This document shows positions 50,939 to 58,973 of a stretch of 64,000 nt of DNA, in pieces; position 1 is the stretch's first letter, and each line of letters begins with the position of its first letter. Position numbers and translations under genes: made by a program. This stretch comes from Corallococcus sp. EGB (GTDB lineage: Bacteria > Myxococcota > Myxococcia > Myxococcales > Myxococcaceae), in NCBI RefSeq assembly GCF_019968905.1, contig NZ_CP079946.1:3100001-3164000 (forward strand). The letters are read 5' to 3'. The notes under the pieces are model-generated. The model did not search any database and had not been told where the DNA came from. It saw only the letters and a list, made by a program, of their open reading frames with translations.

Positions 50939-52546
50939 TCAGTTCTCGTGAACCTTGCGGCGGCGGGCGGCCCTGTCCAACGAATCCTGCTTCTCGCTGG
51001 ATTCAGCGCCGTTGCCAGGGGCTTCCGCGTTTCCGTTGCGCTCGCCCTTCTCCTTCTCGTGGACGAGCAGCGGGGAGAAGAAGCAGTCCTTCTTCGTGTA
51101 CTCGTCGAAGGCGAAGGCGAAGCGATAGCTGGCGGCCGCGCGCTGGTTGCAGTCGGTGCGCTCGCAGAAGCGGCAGGAGATGCCGCTGGGGATGGCGTCC
51201 TTGCGCAGGTCGTTGGTGGGCAGGCCGTACGCCAGGTACTTCGCGTTCTCCGCGTGCGTGCCCAGGCCGATGGAGTACGCCGTCCCCTTCACGATGGAGC
51301 CCTCGATGGGCTGCAGCTGCACCTTCGCGAAGCAGAAGTACGTCGTCCCGTCCGGCATGATGGAGTACTGCCGGGTGAGCTGGGACGGGTTGAGGAACGC
51401 CAGGTGCACCGCCCACTTCGCGCAGGAGCCACCACCGGACGCGAAGCGGATGCCGGTGCCGCTGTAGCGCTTGGAGATGTTCCCCGCGATGTCCGCGCGC
51501 AGGAAGTGGAAAGGCAGCCCCTGGCGCTTGGGGTCGGACAGGTTGCAGATGCGGTGGGCCACCGTCTCGTAGGTGGTGCCGAAGACGTTGGAGAGCAGCT
51601 CCACGTCGTAGCGCGTGCGCTGCACCTCCTTGAAGAACTCGCCGTAGGGCAGCATCAGCGCGCCGGCGAAGTAGTTCGCCAGGTTGACCTTGATGAGGCG
51701 CTCCGTCTCCCCGTGGCGCATGCGGCCCGCGCCCAGGATGCGCTCCACCAGCTTCTCGCGGTCCATCACCATCAGGCCCATGGACGCGGCCACCTGGAAC
51801 TTCAGCGGCTGCTCCGTGAGGTCCGGCGACAGCGTGAGCGTGCGCGCGTCCAGGTCCAACCGGCGCACCACGGAGGAGCCGCTGGCCGCGCGTTCAATCT
51901 GCACCTTGAAGTCGAACCGCTCCTCCAGCATGCGGATGAGCTGGCTGCTGGTGAGCTGCTGCTCCAGGCGGAAGTCGCGGCGCAGTCCCTCGGCCTGCTC
52001 CTCCAGCTCCGGGAAGTAGTTGCGGTGCTTCTCCAGGAAGTCGCTGACCTCGTCGAAGGGCGAGTAGTCGAAGCGCACGCCCGGCGTCGTGCTGCCCGGG
52101 CCGGACGTGGAGCCCTGCGTGCGCGTGCGCTCCTCCACGTTGAGCTGCGCGAGCACGTTCTCCAGCTGCGTGCGCGTGTTCTTGTAGAGGTTGAACAGCG
52201 CCGCGACGGTGCCGGCCAGCTTCGGTTCCGCGGACAAGGACTGGAGTGACTCCGAGTCGATGTCCAGGCTCTTGAGGAGCGGCTCATCGAGCAGCTTCGC
52301 CAGGGCCTCGTCCACGCGGCCCTCGCCCAGCGTGGACATGAACTGCTCGGGGTCCTGCTCGAAGTAGCGCAGCGCCTTCCACAAGAGCGGGAAGGGCATC
52401 ACGCGCTTGCCCTTCTCGATGAGATTCAGGTACGCGGGCGACACGCCCAGGTCCTTGGCCGCATCCGCCTGCTTGATGTTCCGCTGCAAGCGCAGGCCTC
52501 GAAGCTTCAGCCCCACGTTCGCGTTCAGAGCGTTGTCGTTGTTCAT
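50939..52546 (-). CDS. RamB/ScfR-family XRE regulator of short-chain fatty acid metabolism
   Basis: The 535-residue protein has an N-terminal XRE helix-turn-helix (GLKLRGLRLQRNIKQADAAK then DLGVSPAYLNLIEKGKR), a long helical linker, an ImmA/IrrE-like domain (KVNLANYFAGALMLPYGEFF) and a C-terminal DUF2083-type domain with a Cys cluster CRFCERTDC. RamB and ScfR control acetate, propionate or glyoxylate-pathway genes. No HExxH protease motif is visible, so proteolysis is unlikely. ATG 52546 was chosen at the conserved start; the longer frame to 52726 crosses the operator region. A repeat resembling RamB sites lies about 65 bases upstream. Confidence 0.85.
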   Translation of the reverse strand: MNNDNALNANVGLKLRGLRLQRNIKQADAAKDLGVSPAYLNLIEKGKRVMPFPLLWKALRYFEQDPEQFMSTLGEGRVDEALAKLLDEPLLKSLDIDSESLQSLSAEPKLAGTVAALFNLYKNTRTQLENVLAQLNVEERTRTQGSTSGPGSTTPGVRFDYSPFDEVSDFLEKHRNYFPELEEQAEGLRRDFRLEQQLTSSQLIRMLEERFDFKVQIERAASGSSVVRRLDLDARTLTLSPDLTEQPLKFQVAASMGLMVMDREKLVERILGAGRMRHGETERLIKVNLANYFAGALMLPYGEFFKEVQRTRYDVELLSNVFGTTYETVAHRICNLSDPKRQGLPFHFLRADIAGNISKRYSGTGIRFASGGGSCAKWAVHLAFLNPSQLTRQYSIMPDGTTYFCFAKVQLQPIEGSIVKGTAYSIGLGTHAENAKYLAYGLPTNDLRKDAIPSGISCRFCERTDCNQRAAASYRFAFAFDEYTKKDCFFSPLLVHEKEKGERNGNAEAPGNGAESSEKQDSLDRAARRRKVHEN

Positions 52547-52609
52547 GGCTCCAACTCCCGGTGGGTCGCGTCGGACGCGCGCTCCGACACCGGGTCTCTG
52601 GATCCACTC

Positions 52610-52633
52610 TGCAAACCGATTTACCGATTTGCA
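52610..52633. promoter_or_regulatory. Candidate autoregulatory operator of the RamB-like gene
   Basis: TGCAAA at 52610-52615 and TTTGCA at 52628-52633 form an inverted repeat around a tandem direct repeat, ACCGATTT twice (52615-52630). RamB-family sites contain a TTTGCAAA-like core. The element lies 64 bases upstream of the regulator's ATG. Confidence 0.55.
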
Positions 52634-52830
52634 ATCAACGTTTTCGGTCAGCTGGGGCGCTGTCCCGCAGGCGACGCGCGAAGGGTTGACTGCCTCCACC
52701 CTGGGCTTACAGGGACGTAATCCCATGTAATCACGCAGCTTTCAGGCGCCCCGGGTGTATGGCGGCGGCGCCCGGGCACCACGTTGTCAACCCTTGACTG
52801 ACGCGCTGCGACACCACTGGGGAAAAGTCA

Positions 52831-52853
52831 GTAAAAAGCGCCGGAATTTTTAC
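52831..52853. repeat. AT-rich inverted repeat GTAAAAA/TTTTTAC after fabF
   Basis: Seven-base arms are perfectly complementary around a 9-base GC-rich spacer, seven bases beyond the fabF stop. The composition is very unlike the surrounding DNA. It could end fabF transcription or serve as a binding site. Confidence 0.5.
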
Positions 52854-52859
52854 AGAGTA

Positions 52860-54110
52860 TTAACGACGCTCCTGGAGGCGCTGGAAGACGAGCGCGACGT
52901 TGGTGCCGCCGAAGCCGAAGGAGTTGCTCATGACGGCGTCCACGCGCGTCTCGCGGGCGGTGTTGGGCACGCAGTCGAGCGTGATGCGCGGATCCTGGTT
53001 CTCCAGGTTGATGGTGGGGGGCAGCACGCCGCGGGTGAGGGCGAGGATGCTGATGACGGCCTCGGCGGCGCCGGCCGCGCCGTTCATGTGGCCCGTCATG
53101 GACTTGGTGGAGGAGATGGCCAGCTGCTTCGCCGCGTCGCCGAACACCCTGGCCACGCCCTCCATCTCCAGGACGTCGCCGATGTCCGTGGAGGTGCCGT
53201 GGGCGTTGAGGTAGCCGATGTCCGCGGGCGCCACGCGCGCGTCCTTCAGGGCGGCCTTCATCGCGCGCTGGGCGCCCTCGTGGCCGGGCGCGGGCGAGGT
53301 GACGTGGTAGGCGTCGGAGCTGGCGCCATAGCCCGTCAGCTCCGCGAGGATGCGGGCCCCGCGGGCGCGGGCGTGCTCGTACTCCTCCAGGATGAGGATG
53401 CCCGCGCCTTCCGCGAGCACGAAGCCGTCGCGGTCCCGGTCGAACGGGCGGCTCGCCGCCTGGGGCGCGTCGTTGCGGGTGGACAGGGCCTTCATCGCGG
53501 CGAAGCCGCCCACGCCCAGCATGGAGATGGGGGCCTCCGCCCCGCCCGCGACCGCCACGTCGAACTCGCCGCGCTGGATGCCGCGCATCGCTTCGCCAAT
53601 GGCGTGGGCGCTGGTGGAGCACGCGGAGTTGGTGGACCAGGACGGGCCCTTGATGCCGTGGCGCATGGAGACGTAGCCGGGCGCCATGTTGATGATCATC
53701 TGGAGGATGAAGAAGGAGCTGATGCGGTCCGGCCCCTTCTCCAGCGCCTTGCGGTGGGTCTCCTCCAGGCTGCCAATGCCGCCGATGCCGGAGCCGATGA
53801 CGGTCGCCACGCGCTCGGCGTTCTGCTCGGTGATGACCAGCCCCGCGTCTTCAATGGCCATGTCCGCCGCGACCACCGCGAACTGCGCGAAGCGGTCCAT
53901 GCGGCGCACCTCGCGCCGTTCGATGGAGTCCTCCGGGTTGAAGCCCTTCACCTCGCCGGCGAAGCGGCAGTCCAGGGCGCTCGCGTCGAAGAGGGTGATG
54001 GGCCCCACGCCGCTCCGGCCGTTCACCAGCGCGTCCCAGCTCTTCTCCACGCCGATGCCACACGGGCTGATGAGCCCCATTCCCGTCACGACGACGCGCC
54101 GCTGTCCCAT
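52860..54110 (-). CDS. fabF: 3-oxoacyl-ACP synthase II
   Basis: The 416-residue ketosynthase elongates fatty acyl-ACP chains. It begins [18 protein letters not shown]. The catalytic triad is visible: Cys164 in [12 protein letters not shown], His304 in [11 protein letters not shown] and His341 in [12 protein letters not shown]. The C-terminal [14 protein letters not shown] is standard. ATG 54110 follows GGAG at six bases. It stands alone without acpP or fabD neighbours and diverges from a thioesterase gene, so it may be a specialised rather than housekeeping copy. Confidence 0.94.
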   Translation of the reverse strand: MGQRRVVVTGMGLISPCGIGVEKSWDALVNGRSGVGPITLFDASALDCRFAGEVKGFNPEDSIERREVRRMDRFAQFAVVAADMAIEDAGLVITEQNAERVATVIGSGIGGIGSLEETHRKALEKGPDRISSFFILQMIINMAPGYVSMRHGIKGPSWSTNSACSTSAHAIGEAMRGIQRGEFDVAVAGGAEAPISMLGVGGFAAMKALSTRNDAPQAASRPFDRDRDGFVLAEGAGILILEEYEHARARGARILAELTGYGASSDAYHVTSPAPGHEGAQRAMKAALKDARVAPADIGYLNAHGTSTDIGDVLEMEGVARVFGDAAKQLAISSTKSMTGHMNGAAGAAEAVISILALTRGVLPPTINLENQDPRITLDCVPNTARETRVDAVMSNSFGFGGTNVALVFQRLQERR

Positions 54111-54187
54111 CACGAGCTCCTTGACCCCAAGCATTGACCGGGATGGTATTATGACCATCCTTCCATGAGTTCAAGCCCGGGAGTTTC

Positions 54188-54715
54188 ATGATGAGCGAGC
54201 AGGCAGGGAATCCGCGCACGCGGACGGTGACGTGGAAGGATCCCCGGGAGGGGGCCTCCGCGGCGAAGAAGCTGTCGGGCCTGGAGTACCTGCGGGCCAT
54301 CCAGCGCGGGGAGCTGCCCGCGCCGCCCATCGCGGAGCTGATGGGCTTCACGCCGGTGGAGGTGGAGGAGGGGCGGGTGGTGTTCGCGGTGAAGCCGGGC
54401 GAACACCACTACAACCCCATCGGGATGGTGCACGGCGGGCTGGCCGCGACGCTGATGGACTCCGCGATGGGGTGCGCCATCCACACGATGCTGCCTTTGG
54501 GCGCGGGCTACACGACGCTGGAATTGCACGTGAACTACGTGAAGGGCATCGCGCACGACACGGGGCAGTTGTTGTGCAGGGGCGAGGTCATCCACCTGGG
54601 CGGCCGCGTGGCGACGGCGCAGGGGCGCCTGGTGGACGAGAAGGGCACGCTCTACGCGCATGGCACGACGACGTGCATGGTGTTCCGCCCGCCGGGCGCG
54701 GGCGGCAAGGAGTAG
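54188..54715 (+). CDS. PaaI-type hotdog-fold thioesterase
   Basis: The 175-residue protein has a hotdog domain with the conserved GEHHYNPIGMVHGGLAATLM active-site region, then DSAMGCAIHTMLPLG and TLELHVNYVKGI. It probably hydrolyses acyl-CoA or aryl-CoA esters. It starts after GGGAG, next to divergent fabF, and ends five bases before a TetR-type regulator gene with which it forms an operon. Confidence 0.87.
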   Translation: MMSEQAGNPRTRTVTWKDPREGASAAKKLSGLEYLRAIQRGELPAPPIAELMGFTPVEVEEGRVVFAVKPGEHHYNPIGMVHGGLAATLMDSAMGCAIHTMLPLGAGYTTLELHVNYVKGIAHDTGQLLCRGEVIHLGGRVATAQGRLVDEKGTLYAHGTTTCMVFRPPGAGGKE

Positions 54716-54720
54716 GGACA

Positions 54721-55407
54721 ATGCGCTACACCGCCGAGCACAAGCAGGCCACGCACGCGCGCATCCTCGCGGCGGCGGAGAAGCTGTTCCGCGCGGAGGG
54801 CTTCAGCGGCGCGAGCGTGGAGCGGGTGATGAAGGCCGCGGGCCTGACGGTGGGCGGCTTCTACGCGCACTTCGCCTCCAAGGAGTCGCTGCTCGCGGAG
54901 TCGCTGAGCGCCTTCATGTCCGCGAACAGGACGCGCTGGCTCGCGGGCCTGGGCGCGGCGCGGGGGACGGAGTTCCTGGAGCGCTTCGCGCGGCGCTACC
55001 TGGGCCAGTACAACCGGGAGACGGGCGACACCGCCTGCATGATGCCGTCGCTCCTGTCGGACCTGACGCGCGCCACTCCGGAGGTACAGGCCGCGTTCGG
55101 GCAGGGGCTGGAGGACCTGGTGGGCCAAGCGCAGGTTCAGGTTCCCGCGCGCGAGGGCGCGACGCCCCGGCAGCAGATGCTGGCGACGGTGGCGCTGTGC
55201 TTCGGCGCGATGACGCTCGCTCGGGCCACCGCGACGCAGCCGCTGGCGGGGGAGATATTGGACGCGGCGCGCGCGCTGCTCATCGCGGGGGCGCCCGTGG
55301 AGGAGGGGAAGAAGGCATCCCCTCGGAAGCGCCGCCGGGCGGCCATCGTGGACGCGGGGAGCACGTCCGTGCGCCGGGCCCGCTCGTCGCGGAAGAAGCC
55401 CCACTGA
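54721..55407 (+). CDS. TetR-family regulator with basic C-terminal tail
   Basis: The 228-residue protein has a TetR helix-turn-helix (ILAAAEKLFRAEGFSGASVE then VMKAAGLTVGGFYAHFASKE) and a ligand domain resembling the AcuR/C-terminal group with Met-Met near the centre. The last 35 residues are strongly basic (KKASPRKRRRAAI and VRRARSSRKKPH), unusual for TetR proteins. It probably controls the thioesterase operon and perhaps divergent fabF. It starts at ATG 54721, five bases after the thioesterase stop. Confidence 0.85.
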   Translation: MRYTAEHKQATHARILAAAEKLFRAEGFSGASVERVMKAAGLTVGGFYAHFASKESLLAESLSAFMSANRTRWLAGLGAARGTEFLERFARRYLGQYNRETGDTACMMPSLLSDLTRATPEVQAAFGQGLEDLVGQAQVQVPAREGATPRQQMLATVALCFGAMTLARATATQPLAGEILDAARALLIAGAPVEEGKKASPRKRRRAAIVDAGSTSVRRARSSRKKPH

Positions 55408-55509
55408 GTGGACGCGCCGACGGCGCGTCGGCATTCCGCGCTGGACGGCAGGGCGGCCGCCGTGGAGTCCTTCCGCGCGGATGACGGACCGGGTGAGCAG
55501 GGGGCTGCG

Positions 55510-56958
55510 ATGAAGACGCTGGTGGCTCGCGCGGGGCTCCTGTGCCTCGCGCTCACGCTGGGGGCCTGTGCTTCCGTGCCCCTCGCCGCTCCGTGGGAGG
55601 CCGCGGATCACCTCCGCTACACCATCGTCTACACGAACGACCCCGCGCCGGGCCTGAACGTGGAGGTCCTCCTTCCGCGGTCGCTGCCGACGTCGGTTCC
55701 GCGCTCATCTCCGCTCGACTTCCTCTTCCGGCAGCCGGGACGGGTGCGGTCCCTGGTCGGAACGGGCGAGGACGGCACCCGCTTCGAGGTCTTCCCCCAG
55801 GCGGGAGGCGCGGTGCAGTTGCCCCGGGGAACGAGCGTCGTTCGCTACCACTACCCGCTGGCCTCCTCCCGTGGGGGCGGTGGCCGGCACATGTTCGGAG
55901 GAATGGGGGAGGGGGACGCGTGGCACGTGGCCGGCAAGGCCTATCTCCTGACCCCCCGCCACGTGACGCCCGAGCTGCGGGTGGACCTCACCGTGTCCGG
56001 CACGGACGCGCTCCTGCCCTGGACGCCGGACGACCGCGGCGTCTACCACCTGCGCGGCGAGGACCTCATCGACGCGGGCTTCCACGCCTTCGGCGGCAGG
56101 CGGTGCACGGTGCGCAGCGGTGAGTCCGTGCTGGAGGTCGCGCTGTTGGGCCGCTTCACGCACCTGACGGACGCGGACCTCTGCGCATGGCTCGAGCAGG
56201 CCGGGCGTGAAGTGCTCACCGTGCGCAAGGCCTTCCCGTATCCGCGCGTCACCGTGCGCGTCGTGCCCGTGCCCGGCGAGAACACGCCCGGGGTCTTCGG
56301 CATGACCCAGTGGAGCTCTCCGCCCAGCATCTCCATCCTCGTGGGGCAGGACGCCACCGCCGCGTCCTTCGCGAAGGACTGGGTCGCCCTCCACGAGATG
56401 CTCCACCTCACGCACCCGGCGCTGGTGCCCCGGGAGGCCTGGCTCACCGAGGGGCTGGCCACCTACTACACGGAACTCGCCCGCGCTCGCTCCGGACGCC
56501 AGACGGCACAGCAGGCCTGGCAGGAGCTGGCGGACGGCTTCGCGCGAGGCCGCGCCGCCGCACGCTCACGCACCATGAAGGAGGCCATCGCCGAGGAGGG
56601 GAACTTCCAGGCCATCTACTGGACCGGCGCGCTCTTCGCGCTCCACCTGGACGTGGAGCTGCGCCGCGCGACGCAGGGCCGGGCCCGCCTGGAAGACGTG
56701 CTGGAGCTGCTCGCCACGCGTGGCCCCATGGCGACGCTCGCCAGCTTCGGCGAAGCCGTGGACGCGGTCGCCGGTCAGCCCCTCTTCGATGCACTGCTCG
56801 CACGCCATCTGCCGGCCCCCGCCTTCTCCGAACAGGCTGCTTTGCTGGAGGAACTTGGCGTCAGAATTGACCCAGCTGGCGTCAAGCTCCATGCTGCCCC
56901 GAGCAGTGGGGTGCGTGAGGCGCTGGATGGCGGGCGGACCGCGGATGACGCGGGATGA
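55510..56958 (+). CDS. Peptidase-like lipoprotein with HExxH motif
   Basis: The 482-residue protein has a lipoprotein signal with lipobox LGAC (Cys20). The C-terminal half carries ALHEMLHLTHPALVPREAWL followed by TEGLATYYTEL, giving HExxH plus a downstream Glu as in gluzincin and M61-like proteins. The N-terminal half is beta-rich. ATG 55510 opens the signal peptide. Activity is plausible but substrate is unknown. Confidence 0.74.
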   Translation: MKTLVARAGLLCLALTLGACASVPLAAPWEAADHLRYTIVYTNDPAPGLNVEVLLPRSLPTSVPRSSPLDFLFRQPGRVRSLVGTGEDGTRFEVFPQAGGAVQLPRGTSVVRYHYPLASSRGGGGRHMFGGMGEGDAWHVAGKAYLLTPRHVTPELRVDLTVSGTDALLPWTPDDRGVYHLRGEDLIDAGFHAFGGRRCTVRSGESVLEVALLGRFTHLTDADLCAWLEQAGREVLTVRKAFPYPRVTVRVVPVPGENTPGVFGMTQWSSPPSISILVGQDATAASFAKDWVALHEMLHLTHPALVPREAWLTEGLATYYTELARARSGRQTAQQAWQELADGFARGRAAARSRTMKEAIAEEGNFQAIYWTGALFALHLDVELRRATQGRARLEDVLELLATRGPMATLASFGEAVDAVAGQPLFDALLARHLPAPAFSEQAALLEELGVRIDPAGVKLHAAPSSGVREALDGGRTADDAG

Positions 56959-57051
56959 ACCTCAGGAATGAGAAAGGGCCGTAACCGATTCCTGGTTGTC
57001 GCGTATCGCATGCATCCGCGAGGTTCGCGGCATCCGAAGATGAGGTCCGCC

Positions 57052-57675
57052 ATGTTCCGCAGCGTCCTGATGCTCGCCGCCACCCTGTCGCTGTCCGCGT
57101 CCGCCGCGGAGCCCGCGCCATCCGAAAAGCACTTCGTCTTTCATGATCCGAACAGCCGCGACACGGTGATGTTCGTGCTGGACGCGCCTCTGGAGGTCAT
57201 CAACGGCCTGTCCAACCAGGTGACGGGCCGCGTGGACGTGAAGGGGCAGAAGGCCAGCGGCCGCTTCCAGGTGCCGGTGAGCTCCATCAAGACCGGCAAC
57301 GAGACGCGCGACGGCCACCTGCAGAACGACCGCTGGCTGGACGCGGCGAAGCACCCGGACATCGTCTTCGAGTTCAAGGACGTGGCCCTCCCCGCGCCGC
57401 TCGCCAACGCGAAGCCGGTGGTGCTCAAGACGAAGGGCACCTTCACGATCCACGGCGTCACGCGCGAGGAGCCCGTGGAGGTGACGGCCACGTACCTCCA
57501 GGAGACGGCCGAGACGAAGAATCGCGCCGCGGGTGAGCTCCTGCGCGTGCTTGCGAAGTTCCAGATTCCCCTGGAGGCCTATGGCATCCAGCGCACCGAA
57601 GCGCTGCTGCTGAAGGTGGGCGAGCGGGCCGATGTCACCGTTGACGCCTGGGGCTCCACGCAGTTCAAGCCGTAG
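57052..57675 (+). CDS. YceI-family periplasmic protein
   Basis: The 207-residue protein has a signal peptide (MFRSVLMLAATLSLSASAAE) and a lipocalin-like YceI domain (FVLDAPLEVINGLSNQVTG, GRFQVPVSSIKTGNETRD, NDRWLDAAKHPDIVFEFKDV, GTFTIHGVTREEPV). YceI proteins bind isoprenoid quinones or other lipids. ATG 57052 follows GAGG; the 13-base sequence before it is the same as that before the metalloprotease at 24690. It lies 56 bases upstream of the RiPP-like precursor gene and may be linked to it. Confidence 0.87.
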   Translation: MFRSVLMLAATLSLSASAAEPAPSEKHFVFHDPNSRDTVMFVLDAPLEVINGLSNQVTGRVDVKGQKASGRFQVPVSSIKTGNETRDGHLQNDRWLDAAKHPDIVFEFKDVALPAPLANAKPVVLKTKGTFTIHGVTREEPVEVTATYLQETAETKNRAAGELLRVLAKFQIPLEAYGIQRTEALLLKVGERADVTVDAWGSTQFKP

Positions 57676-57731
57676 CAGTCGTTGTCTGTCCCCCCCGTAG
57701 TCACCCCACGCGGTATGAAAGGAAGCAACAC

Positions 57732-57977
57732 ATGAACGTCAAGGCTCTCGCGGCGGTCGTCGGCACCCTGTCCCTCGGCGCCCTGGCCACCGGCTGCGCG
57801 TCCAACAAGGCCTCGGAGGGCAAGGTGCACGCCGCTTCGCCGGGCGCGCCCGAGGCCTCCGAGTCCAGCGCGGCCCCCGCCGACGGCGCTGCGCCCGCCG
57901 CGACCCACGAGAAGGGCGCCGAGGGCAGCTGTGGCGCCGGTTCCTGCGGCGCTGGCTCCTGCAGCGGCAAGAAGTAG
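57732..57977 (+). CDS. Lipid-anchored HvfA/bufferin-like precursor peptide
   Basis: The 81-residue protein starts MNVKALAAVVGTLSLGALAT and has a lipobox ATGC with Cys22. A Ser/Ala/Pro-rich linker follows, and the protein ends with GAEGSCGAGSCGAGSCSGKK, which places cysteines at 67, 72 and 77 with regular five-residue spacing. HvfA and bufferin peptides carry repeated EGKCG-type tails whose Cys residues are modified by MNIO enzymes to bind copper; here EGSCG occurs once and GAGSC twice. The next genes encode an MNIO enzyme and a DUF2063 partner, which supports the call. The lipobox would tether the peptide to a membrane, an unusual feature. A good AAAGGAAG ribosome site precedes ATG 57732. Confidence 0.78.
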   Translation: MNVKALAAVVGTLSLGALATGCASNKASEGKVHAASPGAPEASESSAAPADGAAPAATHEKGAEGSCGAGSCGAGSCSGKK

Positions 57978-57986
57978 TCATCGCCC

Positions 57987-58015
57987 GGGAGGGCCTGCGT
58001 GACAGGTCTCCTCCC
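57987..58015 (+). promoter_or_regulatory. First stem-loop downstream of the precursor gene
   Basis: GGGAGG pairs with CCTCCC, with inner CCTG/CAGG pairing around a 5-base loop. It starts nine bases after the precursor stop and immediately precedes the stronger terminator. It may protect the 3' end of the short transcript. Confidence 0.55.
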
Positions 58016-58020
58016 AGGCT

Positions 58021-58063
58021 CGCGGGCGGCGGGAAGCGTTCTTCCTGCCGCCCGTGTTGTTTT
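58021..58063 (+). terminator. Intrinsic terminator between precursor and maturation genes
   Basis: A 14-bp stem (CGGGCGGCGGGAAG with CTTCCTGCCGCCCG, one G-T pair) with loop CGTT is followed by TGTTGTTTT. It can be extended by two further pairs. This should end most transcripts of the precursor gene, so MNIO and DUF2063 would be made from read-through or another promoter. Confidence 0.82.
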
Positions 58064-58124
58064 CCGCCTGTCGCATCCGCTGTCCCGGCTTCCAGCTGTC
58101 CCGACCTCCAAGGAGGAGCGCCGC

Positions 58125-58973
58125 ATGCCGTCCCCCCGCTACGCAGACCGCCATGGATTGAAGCCGCTGGGGGCGGGTATCGGGTTGCGCCGCGACTTCT
58201 ACGAAGCGCTGCCGCGCACGCCGCGCGCGCTGGACTGGGTGGAGATCATCCCGGAGAACTTCCTCACGCTGGGGGGCCGCTCCCAACGCGCCCTGGACGC
58301 GTGCCGCGAGCGCTGGACACTGCTGCCGCACGGCGTGGGGCTCAACATCGGTGGGCCGGACGCGCTGGATGACGACTACGTCACCCGCCTGGCCGCGCTG
58401 GTGAGGCGGCTGGACGCGCCGTTCTTCTCGGATCACCTGTGCTACTCGCGCCTGGGCGGCGTGCACCTGCACGACCTGTTGCCGCTGCCCTTCTGCGAGG
58501 CCGCGGTGGAGCACGTGGTGCCGCGCGTGCGCGAGGTGATGGCGCGCGTGGAGCGCCCGTTCCTCCTGGAGAACCCCAGCTACTACGCGGCCATGCCGGG
58601 CGGCACGCTGAAGGAGGCGGACTTCCTGCGCCAGGTGGTGGAGGCCGCGGACTGCGGCCTGCTCCTGGACGTGAACAACGTCTGGGTCAACGCGCGAAAC
58701 CACGGCTACGACCCGCGCGCCTTCGTGGACGCGCTGCCCCTGGAGCGCGTCGTGCAGATCCACCTGGCCGGCCACGACGTGCGCGAGACCGTCCTCATCG
58801 ACACGCACGGCGACCGCGTCTGCGACGACGTGTGGGCCCTGTACCGCTACACGCTGGAGCGCACCGGCCCGGTGTCCACGCTGATGGAATGGGACCAGGC
58901 CATCCCGTCGCTCGACGCCGTGCTGGACGAGGCGGATCAGGCGCGGGCCGTGCTCGCGGAGGGCGCGCGATGA
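58125..58973 (+). CDS. MNIO (DUF692) RiPP maturation oxidase, HvfB/BufB-like
   Basis: The 282-residue TIM-barrel enzyme belongs to the multinuclear non-heme iron oxidases. The metal-site pattern is complete: His104 in FFSDHLCYS, Glu149 in LLENPSYY, Asp182 with Asn184/Asn185 in LLLDVNNVWVN, His193 in ARNHG, His213 and His217 in QIHLAGH, Asp226 and His228 in DTHGD and Glu255 in MEWD. MNIO enzymes convert Cys (or other residues) of precursor peptides to oxazolone/thioamide or similar groups. ATG 58125 follows GGAGGAG. It overlaps the DUF2063 gene by four bases and probably acts on the lipoprotein at 57732. Confidence 0.92.
   Translation: MPSPRYADRHGLKPLGAGIGLRRDFYEALPRTPRALDWVEIIPENFLTLGGRSQRALDACRERWTLLPHGVGLNIGGPDALDDDYVTRLAALVRRLDAPFFSDHLCYSRLGGVHLHDLLPLPFCEAAVEHVVPRVREVMARVERPFLLENPSYYAAMPGGTLKEADFLRQVVEAADCGLLLDVNNVWVNARNHGYDPRAFVDALPLERVVQIHLAGHDVRETVLIDTHGDRVCDDVWALYRYTLERTGPVSTLMEWDQAIPSLDAVLDEADQARAVLAEGAR

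Larger units (their letters stand above)
52547..52859. other. Control region between fabF and the RamB-like gene
   Basis: No gene in 313 bases. It holds the TGCAAA/TTTGCA element at 52610-52633, a GTAATC repeat near 52720-52733, a GTCAA-CCC-TTGAC repeat at 52786-52798 and an AT-rich inverted repeat at 52831-52853. Confidence 0.65.

Noticed and set aside
52685-52713. Plus-strand promoter-like pair TTGACT and TACAGG
   Set aside because: No plus-strand gene follows; the next genes run on the minus strand. It is probably chance.
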